Assembly: GCA_958298945.1 (NCBI GenBank)
Contig: OY282606.1
Coordinates: 95,797,696 to 95,861,695 of the forward strand
Length of the DNA stretch: 64,000 nt
Reading direction: 5' to 3'
Origin: Atherix ibis
Taxonomy: Eukaryota; Arthropoda; Insecta; Diptera; Athericidae
A program made the translations under genes and the position numbers. This document shows, piece after piece, positions 26,501 through 39,170 of this stretch. The notes below the pieces were generated by a model that had not been told where the DNA came from, ran no database searches, and saw only the letters and a list, made by a program, of their open reading frames with translations. Position 1 is the first letter of the stretch. The number at the start of each line of letters is the position of its first letter.

Positions 26501-29334
26501 ATTTTGTATTTTACTTTGGAATAAGTGAGTTAAAATTAATATTAATTATACTATTGGAATTCAATAAATTTCTATTACGAAAACTAGATGTCTGTGGGTG
26601 TCATGTCTACATAAAAAAATTTACACGATTTCTCGCCACTTTTGCAAAATAATTCAACAAGAAAATTGTGTATACATATACGAAAATCTGACGTACGGGC
26701 CTATCCAGGTATTCTTTAATCTAAGGTTACGGAAGTATAAAAACCACCTTCCACCCATTTTGTAGAAAGTTTTTACAATGTTTATAACCTCAACAAATGC
26801 TACCCTCGCTGACAAACATATTTTTTGATAAATGTCAAATGAACGAGGCTATACTTACCGAACCACGAAATGTGTAACACTCTATTATTATCAATATCTT
26901 AAGTATGCCAATACTAAATTATATGTAATACAGTTAAGTATACATTGCTGCTGTACATTTCCCAACATTAATCGCAGAAAATCCAATAATTTTTTATATA
27001 AAAAATTTCAAAACAACAAAATTATTTTTCTTAAATTAATGAAAGCAAACATTAACAAAATTAAAAAATTGAAGAAAATCAATACCCATAAATTAAAAAT
27101 TTGAAAATCAATTAAATATTATTGTTTATTTGTAATGAAAATCCTCAAAGAAAATCTTTTAACGTTAATCGTTTTAATGTTTTTTGATGGTGGCCCACTT
27201 TAGACTTTTCTAAATCAAATCGAAATATACCATTTGGAAGAAAGCTGATTTCTTCTAAAATTGTGGTTAATGTTCGTTCATTTCTGTTTTTATATTAAGA
27301 GTTGTTGGTGTTGTTGCAATGTCGAAACGAGCGAACGCAACCTTTAGTGCTAGATTGTTTGACGGTCGAATCTGTAAGCTGGTTGAGGCTGCTGTTTAGC
27401 TCTATGGTCGTCGGTTGTTTATCTGTTGGCCAGTTAACAACAATACACACTCACTTTGGTATATACTTTCATGTTTTATGTTCAGCTACTTGGCTACGCA
27501 TTTGTCTGTTGGTTTGTTTGCTCTTTTTGTGGCCAATCTCTCTCATTCGTATAGATTACGTTTGAAGGCAGCGATGAATGTAATAATCCCAACTGCTTCG
27601 TTCAAATAAGACCTGATCAGGTGAAGCCAGACCAGCCAAAGTGAACTAGAATCGGTTCAGACCAATCCAGACCAGACTTTAATAAGAGAGTTAGGCGACG
27701 ACACAACATGAGCCCAACCTAATCCAGGTATCTGACACTACCTGAGATCTTATTGCTTTCGGGCACACGTACGCGGATTTTCGAAGAAAGGAAGCAGCAC
27801 ATTAAAGAAGTAAAGATACAAGACTAAAAAAAACCAAACGAGAAATAAATAAATAAAAATAAAATAACAAACACTGCACACTCATTCGTACGTACTGTAT
27901 TTGATGGAGATTCCTCAGCTCGAACCTCTCATCCATCAACCAGCATGTTTACCATCTACCTACCTACCATAAATATATCTACATATATGCGCTATCAATA
28001 TTTGCTCTTACACACTACAATATAGGTAAGGCCTGGGCATGGAACTAAGGCTACCATTAATATTGTCTTTAGAGCCAAGACGTGAGACTCCCGTGCCGCC
28101 GTGCTGCCATACATAATGCCGTATTTCTGTATTGCTGTACTGTCTGTTGAATTGCCTTATTGCCGCCACAACTGCGATATAAACAGATTAAAAACATGTC
28201 GGGACTCAAGAGTAATTTACGAATCAGCTACTGAAATACGTAAAGATGTTTATCTCCAAAACTCTCGACACTTCGATTTAAGAACAGGCTGATTGGATGA
28301 ATTTTTTTTTTTGCTTCTCTGCTGCGCTACTCCATTCTGTTACGCTTTGCTCTGATCATTTCTGTCCAGTTCAGGAGCTTAGTTCAGTCTAAGTTCAATT
28401 CAATTCGGAGTCATTTTTAAATTTCCAAATTTTTTTGTTGTTGCTTATTTTAAATCCGATTTTTAAAGATTAAATTTTTATTTGTATATTTTTTCTGTTG
28501 TAGTTATTTAAAAAAAAAATCAAATAATATTTTTTAAAGTCAGTCCTTATATTGATTACAAAGTGTAATTTGTATGGACTCAATCGCAGGGAATCTAAGT
28601 TTTACCCATTAAAGAATTTTTCCATTTTTATTTTTTACATTGCAGGCTTTTAACTATGTTGTTTCTGTTTTTTTTTTTTGTACTAAATTTATATTATTTT
28701 TATAATAATGAGAAAATTTCTTTTGCAGATAAAAAAACCATTTTCGATTGGTTATTTTGTTTGAATCTTTGTTTTTGATAGAAGCGTAAACTAAGCTTTA
28801 CTTTGCAAAAAATAAAATGATAGCTGTACAAATAGAAAATAGATTAAATTTCGATTTTGGACAGATAAATGCTCAATTAGCATCTTGATTATGGAGGCAC
28901 GGGAAGTTCAAATTCACCCTTGTGGGACGCAGCCGGAAGGGGGAGGGGGTGTAGTAGCCTTTAATTTAATATAAACGTTCATAGAAATTACTGATTTATT
29001 AATTAAAATTTTGAAATCATATAAAAAAATATTGATTATAAATGATCCAAATTTTATACACTTACTTATTGTTCTCGTAAAAAAAGAACTTCTTTTTTAA
29101 TAGTTTTTAATAAACGAAAATGAAAATGTTTTTTTTTTCTTTTAGATAATCGATATGGATCCATTTTGGGTGCCATCAACTGAAGAGGAGTATGCACACT
29201 TTGGAGAAAAAGCCGATTCGGCAAATCGAGCTAAAATGTATATGGACAGCGTTCGAAAACGTAAAGGACTATTAGTTGAGGAGAAAATTGTCGAGCATGC
29301 AGAAAAACAACGAACACTTTCGAAAAAGAAATAA
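20524..29334 (+). CDS. EFL1: EFL1-type ribosome maturation GTPase, last two exons
   Basis: The C-terminal end of elongation factor-like GTPase 1, which works with SBDS to release eIF6 from late 60S ribosomal subunits in the cytoplasm. Exons: 20524-20708 (185 nt; acceptor TTTATAG, donor GAG|GTAATT) and 29146-29334 (acceptor CTTTTAG, stop TAA 29332-29334). The join is in phase 0. The first exon gives the EF2-like domain V segment ([46 protein letters not shown]); the second gives [20 protein letters not shown] and ends [19 protein letters not shown], the family's hallmark tail. The GTPase and other N-terminal exons must lie to the left, and I did not find them in the window. The 8.4 kb last intron is unusually long and full of transposon remnants. 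Identity is secure. Confidence 0.95.
21017..21860 (-). mobile_element. decayed Jockey-like LINE copy
   Basis: Inside the last EFL1 intron. Minus-strand pieces match reverse transcriptase of the same LINE family as 41228-42336: VGVPQGSI (about 21690-21720) and [20 protein letters not shown] (about 21470-21545), with shared downstream DNA, for example the ACATAAAAGGG-GCATTGA block at both loci. Many frameshifts; dead copy. Confidence 0.7.
22540..22945 (+). mobile_element. Tc1-like transposase relic
   Basis: Plus-strand fragments in several frames resemble the catalytic region of Tc1 transposases: [20 protein letters not shown], then [11 protein letters not shown], then [21 protein letters not shown], in which the last piece parallels the QQDNDPKHTS box around the second catalytic Asp (here Asn). 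Stops interrupt it and no termini were found. It lies in the EFL1 intron. Confidence 0.5.
24821..24924. repeat. 52-bp tandem duplication
   Basis: Two copies of GAGAGCA-TTGACATTA-CAAATTCCGCAA-TGTGCGTCCTG, beginning at 24821 and 24873, with small indels. They are in a GC-richer patch (24610-25060) of the EFL1 intron that I could not assign to a family. Confidence 0.8.
25641..25847 (-). mobile_element. possible THAP/P-element-type transposase scrap
   Basis: A 68-codon minus-strand frame contains [21 protein letters not shown], like the short Tyr-Ile-x-Gly-Phe/Tyr motif near the C terminus of P-element/THAP9-like transposases. Nothing else of the protein is visible, so this is a weak call; chance is possible. 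Confidence 0.25.
27300..28430. other. GC-richer island in EFL1 intron
   Basis: About 1.1 kb whose base composition is clearly less AT-rich than the rest of the intron, with few long homopolymers. It has no long conserved-looking frame. TCAGTC near 28386 resembles a fly initiator. It may be a regulatory element or a non-coding first exon of another transcript; I cannot decide. Confidence 0.3.
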
Positions 29335-29353
29335 TAAATCATATTTTTTTCTC

Positions 29354-29359
29354 AATAAA
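29354..29359 (+). terminator. EFL1: poly(A) signal of EFL1
   Basis: AATAAA 20 bases after the EFL1 stop codon, so the 3' UTR is very short. Confidence 0.75.
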
Positions 29360-29471
29360 AACCACTTTTGAACGTTTTACGGGCATTTATTTAAAAATTC
29401 TAAAAACTACAATACATAAAATTGTATCGAACATACGAACGGGCATGCATAAAAACGATCCTAAAGAGTAT

Positions 29472-29489
29472 ATTTATTTATTTATTTAG
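29472..29489 (-). terminator. poly(A) signals of the SLC46-like gene
   Basis: On the minus strand this reads as overlapping AATAAA words (plus strand TTTATTTATTTATTT), about 235 bases past the stop. It faces the EFL1 signal about 110 bases away, so the two transcripts end close together. Confidence 0.45.
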
Positions 29490-29721
29490 TTTTTCTTTTT
29501 TTAAAGAATATCAATGATTGATCGGGAAATGAACACTTATTTTATCTATGATGATTGATTGATGGGAGTAAATGCTGTGCATTTGTTAATCTTAAATGTA
29601 ATCGATAATATCATAAATAACGTATCGTTTCGCTTAATCCTATCTAAATCTATATACGAAAGCCGATAAGCTTATGTCTAATTGAAATGTTTAAAAATTC
29701 CCTTATATTGTTATGTATAGA

Positions 29722-32700
29722 TCAATGTTTATCCTTTTCTGGTGATTCTATGTTTACATCCATCTTTTCGCCGTTCTCATGAACTAGTGTGTTTTCGCTG
29801 CCTTCTTCCTCTGGTACAGCCAATGATCGACCGCGTAATATAATATGTATTATCCTGCAAAGATGGGAATATTTATTTTCGATGCTGATAATTTTTCAAA
29901 TCAATAAATTTATGTAAAAGTAAATAAAAATCTAGAGTGTATAAAGTTTTGATCGTACATCATCAATGTGAAAACAGTTGCCTGCGTAGCGAACGTAAGC
30001 CAGAATATTCCACCCATTTGGCCCAAGGTGGCTTTGTAAACTTGTGCGTAAAGTACACCGCTGATAAATGGTACCGCATTATCACAAACTGATAAAAGGG
30101 CAAATACCTTGCCTCGCTCTGTTTGTGGGACTACTTTTGAGGTCATCGAACGCAGCACGGGACCACATATTGGGCCCAAACTGCAAAACGCACTTCCAAT
30201 ATAGAATACAAATGTTGTCGGAGCAAAAATATAAAATAATCTAGCTATCGAATGGCATGTTGAACCAATCAGAATGATTACCTGGAAAATAAAAAAAGAA
30301 CAAAGTTTTTAAATATATATTTTTTAACTTAACATTTGTATGGTTTTATGAACACTGAAATGGTTTATGTCTTGAATACGAAAGCTTTTTATTATTTTTC
30401 AATAAGTTTTAATAGTTTTTTTTTCTTTTCGTCAGAAAAATCAATTTTTGGCAATATTGTTTTTTTCTTCTTTATTTTAAGACATTAACGAAGATTTTTA
30501 AAAAAAAAAAAAATGACAATTAATTTTGAACTTGTTTGTTTCCATTATAATAAACATTTTTGTATGAATATTTTCTGAAATTAAAAATAGTCTCCAACTT
30601 ACTGTGTCTTTCCATTTGAAAACTTTGCTCATTAGCGGTATTGCTATAAGCATCATAATACAATATGCAGCTGATTGGAATGTTTTAAAATTGCTGTACT
30701 GTTCAACGCCCCATTGATATTTCCAATTGGTGTAAAGATATAAGAATGGCTTTTCGTCACGTTGGAATGTGTACAATGCCATCGATATCATGAAGATGCC
30801 AAGGAACAAACGTCGATGCATTTGCCGTTTTCTCGTTAATATTCTTAATGATGCAAGTGCGTGATTGATATCGAAAAAGTCCGGAAAGAATCCGCATACG
30901 CTAAGTTCCCGTAAAGATCTCTGTTTGCTTGTGGTTTGCCATTTTAGAACCAGCAAACTATATATAATGGCAATAGCTATTAGAGATGCATTTATTGTGA
31001 ACAATATCGTGTACGATTTATGAAAAACATGATTAAAGAGATGTGAGCCTATGAAAAAAAAAAGTTAAAGTTGTGGATTAAATATTTCACAAATTATCCT
31101 AAAAGAGTAATCGTACCGAGAGCAACCCCAGTGGGCATCATGGCCAAATAACAAATATCCAAAATGGTAATACGGATAGTACGATGCTCTGTCGTCGATA
31201 AATCCGAAATGTACGTGAAACAGGATGCAAAAATAGCTACATCAGCCCCAGTCAGCGCACAAGGGATGGTTGCAGTGTAAGTGATATATTCGACGGGCCA
31301 ACTTTCTTGCCGAGTGTTTACAATAAACATGATTGAGTAAATGAACTTTCCAGTTAGACCCATGAGTAATGGAAATTTTCGTCCTCTCTTGTCGGACCAA
31401 GCGCCCAAGAATAACGACAAAACTATCGGAAAAACATGTCCGGCAATATTGTTCCATTGATGAAAATTCGTCGTGACTTCCTACATTCCAAAAAGCCACA
31501 GATCAATTTCTTTTATCTTTCTTATAAACATTCTTAACAACTTACCTGAACCTCCTTTTTAATGTCCATGTGGTCATCTAAATTATCACAGATCTCTTTT
31601 GTATAGTTGAGATTCACAAGACAGGATCTTCGTAGAAAATATGCCTGCTCAACAACGGAAGTAAGCATGAAAGCGAACATATACAGTGACATTGTAGGTT
31701 CCACCGATATCTCTATTTTCTTATACCATGGCGTCTCATATTTTTTAATAGTCGATTCTATTTCAGTATTCTGCAAAATCGTTTAATATTCAGAATTAAA
31801 AAAAAATATCTATTTTTAAAAAAAGCCAATTTTTGATTTTGTATCTTTGAGAATTTTTGTTTTGTTTGACAAAATGTTTAAGATGATTTGCATTAAAAAA
31901 ATAATGATAATTATTATTGTCACACGAAAACCGCAATTTCGAATAGAACGGGTAGATTGAAATGATTTTTTTTTGTGGTTTATATCTAAACGGAAATAGC
32001 ATCAAAATTTGTAATCACTTGAAAATATTGAATTTGCTCGGTTTTTAGAAGACTGATTATTAATATGAATGCGGTTGCCTAAGCATGTATGCGGAGTATT
32101 CTTTCTAAATATAAAAATAGTTTTCGGAAACATTCAAAAAATTCTAGTATTCGGCAAAAAGCGGCTGATAATTTCTTAGGTGTGTTTTGTTAATTTAAAA
32201 AATTTGGAGAATTTACGGAGAATTATTATTTTAGTAAATAAATGCACCTTATTTTCCAAGCTGAACTACAATAACTAGTGGAACTAGTGACACCTTGTGT
32301 AAAACTTATCAACTTCACTTGCAGAAGTTTTATTTATAAAAATGGAGAATGTGTTATAATTATCGATAATGCAGTTCAAAAACCAAACGCTAGGTCTGTT
32401 GCGTTTAGTAGTTGGCTTATATTTTTTTAATTTTTTTTTTACTGAACAATTAATTCCATCCACCTTTGAATCCGAAAAAAAACTAGAAAACCATCTGTTC
32501 TTTTACTGATTATAGTTTTTATTCAAGATAAAAAACCATTTATTAAAGATTTTGAAAAACGTAATTCAATATTGTATGCAAGAACAGTTAGCGAAAATTG
32601 GCATAATTGCACTGCTACTAGGTAGCACAGTTAACGTGTTATAAGGTAAATGTATTATCACAACAAAAACAACACCACGTGGCACCGGCTTTTTTTGCGT

Positions 32701-32839
32701 ATCCATTTTTAAGAGATTCGTCTTTAAGGGGGCACCCATTGTTCGATCGAAGCACGGCAATAAGTGATATTTTACGTAACTGCATAAATGAATATTATCG
32801 TACACTTACTTGGTTTTCCATATTTTCTACTATTTTCAT
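29722..32839 (-). CDS. SLC46-like major facilitator transporter, complete
   Basis: Six coding exons, in transcript order: 32839-32810, 31770-31546, 31480-31117, 31048-30603, 30281-29959, 29854-29722 (1521 nt, 506 residues). All joins are phase-consistent with GT-AG borders. The start is the first ATG after an in-frame stop (MKIVENMENQ). The protein is multispanning: a first membrane segment near VEPTMSLYMFAFMLTSVVEQ, an extracellular loop with Cys, and the MFS signature GAWSDKRGRK at residues 111-120 after helix 2. The second half has VFYIGSAFCSLGPICGPV and ends in a charged, acidic cytoplasmic tail. Layout and motifs fit the SLC46 (proton-coupled folate transporter-like) group, which moves small solutes with protons across plasma or lysosomal membranes; insects have several copies, so the substrate is not predictable. 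It ends 387 bases from EFL1, tail to tail. Confidence 0.9.
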
Positions 32840-33247
32840 CCACTTAATTTATGATTATTTGGCTCACACTCAATTTATTTGTTATGCAATTGAAAACTTT
32901 GTATTTTCTTAAAACTTATTATTGGCGCGTTTTGATATCGACTGCAGTACCGAATCTAACCTAAAATAAAATGATTATGAGATTTTATGTAGCGGTAATG
33001 GAATTTGATTTGAAATTTGTATTAATTTCGATGAAAAATTTGCATGTATTTTACTTGGTATTATTGGATATTTTGTAATAAATCGAAGAAAAAAAAGAAT
33101 TTGTAGAATAGTTTGCAGTATATTGGAATTTTTAACCCTATAAAAATTGTTTTTTTTTTTAAATGTCCCTTATTATTAGTAGAAAATTATTATAAAAATT
33201 AGATGTTGAGCATAAGATTTCTATATAAAAAGAGATTTTCTATAATA

Positions 33248-33267
33248 TATATATATATATATATATA
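33248..33267. repeat. TA dinucleotide run
   Basis: About ten TA units; a likely variable microsatellite. Confidence 0.85.
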
Positions 33268-35074
33268 AATATAAATCGGAGCTTTCGTCTTATAGTGAAA
33301 AAATAACAAAATAAATTATTTCTTAAGCGATGATGGGATTAATATTTTGACGAACATTTGTATGGTTTTTAAAAAAATATTCTACATTCATAAAAAAGGT
33401 TTTGGCATTAAACCGAATTCTTCGATTTAACATATAAAATATAAAAATTAAACCGATTTATTTTTTCTATTTTACATATAAAATTTAAAAATTTTAAACA
33501 GATTTTTTATAGTCTAAAATAATTAATCGTATAATAATAAATACGATAATGGCTGTTGTTATCATTGTTTTTATTAGATTCGAAAAAATTTAATAATTTT
33601 ATTTCTAAACAAACATTAATTGTATAATTTTTATTTAATTAAATCTTATACATCATGTTTGTTATCAATAGAATTGGAAAAAAAAGTGCAATTCAAAATT
33701 TCAAAGTGAAATTAGAAAAAAAGGCCAAAATATAAATTTTTTTTTTTTTAAATAAATATTCTTCATATAATTGCAGCGTAGCGTTTTAAAAAAAAATAAA
33801 TATTATGTTTTTTTTTCATAGTATATAAGTGAGATTTAAATTCTTTTATTTAAAAATATTTTCGTATATTTTTTTTTATTAAACAAATACGCTAACAAGG
33901 TTATTTCTCCCTTCTTTATTTGAAACTTATTTTATTGTATATTAATTAACAAATCATTTTGATTATAAATAAATATTTATACTTATGTAAATATTAATTA
34001 ATATCTATAAAATATACACGTATCTACATACATATTTACTTGAGTAAATATATTTATTAAATATAAATAATGAATATAATCGTATGTAATTAGTTTAAAA
34101 TTTCAAATATTAAAATGGTGCATTTTGGACATTTGTAAGGTTTTCAAGAAGTCAATAATAATCAATTTCTTTGACGTCAAAAATGGCCTCTGGCACTTGT
34201 CACAGCAACTTTACAACAAAAAAATTAATTTCTGAAACTTTGTCAAATATAAATTATTGTTTTAATTTTACAAAAAAAATCATTTGTAAGTTTTCCCAAA
34301 AATTTAAGAGTCATTTAAATAATGATAAAAAATTACTAAAAATCCTGTTTGTTTATCTAAGACTATAAAAGATGTCCTACATATTTTTGCAAAATTGTCA
34401 CACCGAATTTTTGTTAGAAAAAGGAAGAACTTGTTTTTATCGCCACTTTGGTATTTAAATTCAGCCCCAATATTCTTTATTAAAAAAGAAAAAAATAGAC
34501 CAAATGAATAAATCGAAAAATCATCTTTAATCCATTAAAAAAAATTAATAAACTCTTTGTTTTTGAATATTATCATGATCATCTGAAATCTTATAATTTA
34601 TTTATTAAAAAAAAAAAATAAAAACTTATCACGGTAATATTCTCGCAAAGTATTGTAAATTATATTTAACATAATATGATATAATCGATTACATTTATAC
34701 AATTTAAATCTGTTTGCGTGTATTCGAATGTGAAAATATTTTTTATTTCAAAAAATTTATTATGAAGAAGAACCGGAATTAGCAATCTCATCGAGATGTT
34801 ATTTATTTGAACTGTTGAATATTTAATGGAATCTTAGTAAATAAATTATTGGAACTACGATGATTAAATATCTTCTGGGGGAACAACCACTTGCTTGTTT
34901 GCAATAAAAACAATCTTGAATTATGTCATCATTTCAGAGACAATCATATGTTATACAGTTTAATGTAAATAAACAAGTAAATACAATTTACATTTTCTAA
35001 AATTTAGTTAAAAAGATTGTTTGTAATAATATGTAATCGAAAACGATAAAATTGATTACAAATTACACACTCCT

Positions 35075-35126
35075 AATCGCATAGTAAATACTCTAAAACA
35101 TAGTTTAGAGTATTTACTATGTGATT
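35075..35126. repeat. 23-bp inverted repeat, 6-base loop
   Basis: Arms 35075-35097 and 35104-35126 pair over 23 bases with one mismatch, which is a G facing T (wobble-compatible). The inner 18 bases are perfect. Loop ACATAG. Confidence 0.9.
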
Positions 35127-35760
35127 TATTAAACTAATATTAAGACTATTCAAAAGGGCTTCAAATTTACCGTACAGGAATTTTTTTTGTAAATTTTTCA
35201 ATTTAATTTTTAAATAAATAAAGTTAGTAGACCCACTCAGCATTTAATTTAGTATATTTCAATTCCAAATTATTTAAAAAAAATAGTAATCTTTAAAATA
35301 CTTTTTTTTCGATGGGAAAATTTCAAAATTATCAAAATCACATTTTATGAAAAAAAAAATGTAATAAACAATTTTAAAATTTAAATAAATAAAAATTTTA
35401 TTTAAATATCTAATAAATGTATGAATATAACCCTTTGTTATATATAAATATCTCTTGTCAGTTTTTGCATTTATTTATATAAATTACACTTCAAAAAAAT
35501 GCAATGAAAATAATATGTTTTAATTTATACCTTCTTTTGGTGTATAATTTGTGGGTACTATTTAAAATTTTGATTTTTTTTATAAATAAATTTAAATATT
35601 TGTAATTTTATGGATTTTCCAATGAATAAAGAATTTTTTTAAATTCTATAAAATTTTTTTGTTTGCATAAAATAATTTTAATTATTAATTAATTTTGCAT
35701 TTTTGAGTTTCTCAACTGTGTAGAAAAAAACTTTCTCAGATCCTTAAAAGTGTAATTTTT

Positions 35761-36485
35761 TATTGAGAACGTTTTTGATTAGAAAATTATTATTAAAAAG
35801 CTTTGAAAACCTTAATGGGCATATTTTTTATAAAGCAATTTTTTGATTAAAAATAATTCTTTTTTTTTTAAATCTATCAATTATCTTAAAGAAGATTTTT
35901 AGACCCTAAATTTTTTTTCCATTAACATTTTCTAGTTTCTCCTATTTATAAGCCTTTAAACTCAATTTAGAAAAAAGCTTATTAAATCCTAAAAAGTGTA
36001 TCTTTTATTTACAATTTTCTTTTGACGAAAAAATTAGTCTGTTTTTTTGTTGTTATTTTTTATTTTTATGTTTATCAATTATTTTGCCCCAAAAAGATGC
36101 ATATAAAAAATTATTAATTTTATATTGAGAACGTTTTTTATTAGTAAATTATTATTAAAAAAAGCTTCCAAAACCTTAATGAGCATATTTTTTATAAAGC
36201 AATTTTTTGATTAAAAATTATTATTTTTCTTAAATCTGTAAATTATTTAAAAGAATATTTTTAGACCCTAAATTTTTTTTCTTCTATTAACATTTTCTAG
36301 TTTCTCCCATTTATAAGCCTTCAATCAAACTCAATTTAAAAAAAAGGTACTCAATCCTAAAAAGTCAATCTTTTATTTACAATTTTTTTTGACTAAAAAA
36401 TGATTGTTTTTTTTATTATTTTTTATTTTTATTATTATCAATTATTTTCGCTTAAAAAGACGCATTTAAAAAATTATTAATTTTT
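35761..36485. repeat. 362-bp AT-rich tandem repeat, two copies plus decay
   Basis: TATTGAGAACGTTTTT begins copies at 35761 and 36123. The copies share, in order, TTATTATTAAAAA-AGCTT, ATATTTTTTATAAAGCAATT, TTTTTAGACCCTAAATTTTT, ACATTTTCTAGTTTCTCC and CTTTTATTTACAATTTT, with small indels. 36486-36780 looks like further, more degraded and shorter units. It is satellite-like non-coding DNA. Confidence 0.85.
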
Positions 36486-37753
36486 CTTTTATTTTTTAAG
36501 TCTGCCAATAATTTTTGAGATCTTTTTTGGCCCTTAAAAGTGAATATGTTATTTAAAAAATTGTTTGCCTAGAAAAGTTACTAACTTTTTTTTTCAATTT
36601 TTAAGCGTTTCAACTATTTTAAAAAGCTTATTAGGTACTTAAAAGCCTACTTTTTTATTTAAAAAAAACTGTTTGCATAGAAAAGTTATTAATTTATTTT
36701 TAATTTTAAGTCTATCAATTACTTTAAAATGTTGCTTAAACTATATTAAAAATCTTCTTTTACTCTAAAATTCGGATTTTTAACCATACCGGCTATATCT
36801 TTTTTCCAGACTCCACAAGCTCTTATTATTAACAAATTTATTTATAATAATAAACCATTATTTTATATGGTCTTTAAATTTAACTTTGTACAAATATTTT
36901 ATGCATAAAAGAATAAATAATAAAGAATATGCTATTATTCAACAAGTATTTATAATTAATATATATTACCTTTAAGTTAAATAATGAAACTTTTAATAAA
37001 TTTCATAAAAAACATTTTTCACGATTGGATTTAATTTAATTTTTTTTCAAACAAAACTCGACGATATTGAGATGTTGGCGTCTCTGCTTTTAATCCAGTT
37101 AATGACTGACAATTATGACCAACAGAGCTGAAGATTAATTGCGATATCGGAAAAATAATTTAAAACAATTTTACTACAATTTAAACGATTTTGAATTTAA
37201 TACCATTGCTCAGGTACAATATTTATCAGAAATAATTGGTAATTTGTTATGAGAGAAAAATTTGATAGGAATAAATTTAATCATTTATTGGCTCATATTA
37301 TCTATGTACGTGCGATTTTAAACGTTGATCGTATGCAAGATAAATTCGATTACAATATTAATTGTTTCAATTTGTTTTTTTTTCACCTGCCTTTTATTAT
37401 TATTACTGGGACTTTTTCATTGGTTTTTATTTTTATTTAGCATATTTTCCATTTATGAGCATATTTCGAGATTGTCGTTATGTTGATGGCGTGTATTTAA
37501 ACAAAAGGGTAAAAGCCGGTACTTGAAAATTTAGAGTTAAAAGTATGACAATATTTGTCAAAAATGTGATAAAAATAAATTTGAACAAGTGTTACTTGTA
37601 CATCTACTCGATTGGAAGATAATTATAATACATTTTGATGGAGATAATTCTCAGTTCAATAAGGCATACCTGCGAACGGTTCTCAATTTGTGAGTGATCA
37701 GAAAAAATCGTTCATTATTGAAGAAAAGACGTTTAGAAATATTTTTGTATAAA

Positions 37754-37818
37754 TTATAGGAAGTAAATTTTTGAGCAGAAATACAAAAATTTTTGCTCAA
37801 AAAATTTACTTCCTATAA
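37754..37818. repeat. 24-bp inverted repeat with one bulged base
   Basis: Arms 37754-37777 and 37794-37818 are reverse complements apart from one extra A in the right arm; the spacer is 16 bases. Confidence 0.9.
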
Positions 37819-38629
37819 GCAACAACTGTTGAAATTAATAGTCTTACTAAAGACTATAGCGGAATTATTTAGTCTTATTAGAAACCACTTACATACATGC
37901 ACATTTACTCATTTTTGTTGTTGTTGTTGTTGTATAAAATACATGCATAGTAAAGTATCTTTAATTAAATCATAAATTAAAGAAAAAACTATTAAAAACA
38001 TACTTCAAGGGATTAAAACTAATCTAGGATTAGGGACTTTTTCACGAGTTTCAAGTATGTATATAACATTTGCTTGGTTAGTTGATAATAATTAAATAAT
38101 AGTTATTTTCGATGAAATTGCCAGAACAAGTTTGTTGCAAATGACATAATTAATACAGTAAAATAATCTTTTTATTATAATTATCAGTTAAAATATCTTC
38201 AATTTAAAAAAAAAATCCTTTTTTTTGTTAGTATTCATGATAATTAAAAAAAAGTGCAATATTTGTGTATTTATGATGATTTAAATTTAATGACTTCAAT
38301 TGCACAATGGTCGTGACCAAATACGATAACGATAAGCCTGTTGCTGAGTAAATTTTGATTAAACCAAAAAAAATTGTTTTTTGTTAGAAAAAAAGTCATA
38401 ATAAAAATTAAAAAAAATATCAAATCAGACTGATGTAAAATTGTATAAGAAATTAAAAGCAAACAAATTTTGTCTAACTTAAAAGAAATAAAAAATTTTC
38501 AAGTTTACATAAAGATGTCGCTAGTGTGCAATTTTTAAAAAAAAAGGGTTCAATTATTTATTGAAAAAAATATTTTTGTTTTATAAATGAATATGTAAAA
38601 GTTGATGTAAAAGTTGATGGTTATTGATG

Positions 38630-39170
38630 GTAAGAAGTTTGTTTATTAATACGAGGGGTAGCAGAAAAGGAATGAGAGTGGCAGCACTAAGAACGATCTG
38701 GCAACGCTGCGGAGCTTGTACGTTAGTCAGTGTGTTACGAAAAATGAATATAGCGAATTTTGGAGCAACTAAGTGCCATCCAATTGGCAAATTTGCCAAT
38801 GTGAGAATATTTTTTATTAAGAATCGGCAAGTTTGCCAATGGGGAATATTTTTCATTAAGAGCTAAAAAATGTTCGGTGACATAAAGCATATTTTTGTAG
38901 GGCGGCAAAGGAGTGCAATACCTGGATGCTACACCATGATAACGGTCATCTGGTGACCATCAACCGGTTTTTGTCGGGACAAGACATTTTTTTGATTCCT
39001 TAGCCTCTCTATTTAAATTTTAACCTAAGATAAAAAAATTGTTTATTTTGATAATGCCGATTAAATCCAAATGAGTATAACAGAGGAGCTGAAGGCGATT
39101 CTAATCGAAACGTGGAAATAACGTCTCCGCCGATACAAAGCTGCTCAAGTAAAATTCTTTGAATTAGATA
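38630..39170 (+). mobile_element. decayed mariner element
   Basis: Plus-strand pieces recall a mariner transposase: WMLHHDNGH (about 38927-38953) matches the WLLHHDNAPAH box carrying the second catalytic Asp; FFLIP...PKIKKLF parallels the DFFLFPKLK segment; ITEELKAILIETWK (about 39078-39119) parallels the C-terminal end. The 5' part (38650-38760) is GC-richer. The central coding region is missing or scrambled, so this is an internally deleted relic. Confidence 0.55.

Larger units (their letters stand above)
32840..38629. other. gene-poor, extremely AT-rich stretch
   Basis: No supportable gene. The right edge of 32840-32960 probably holds the 5' UTR and promoter of the SLC46-like gene. The rest has a TA run (33248-33267), a 362-bp tandem repeat (35761-36485) and hairpins at 35075-35126 and 37754-37818. 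Confidence 0.5.

Noticed and set aside
28925..28955. G-rich tract that might form a quadruplex
   Set aside because: Only three runs of at least three G within a short span; a four-tract quadruplex is not supported.
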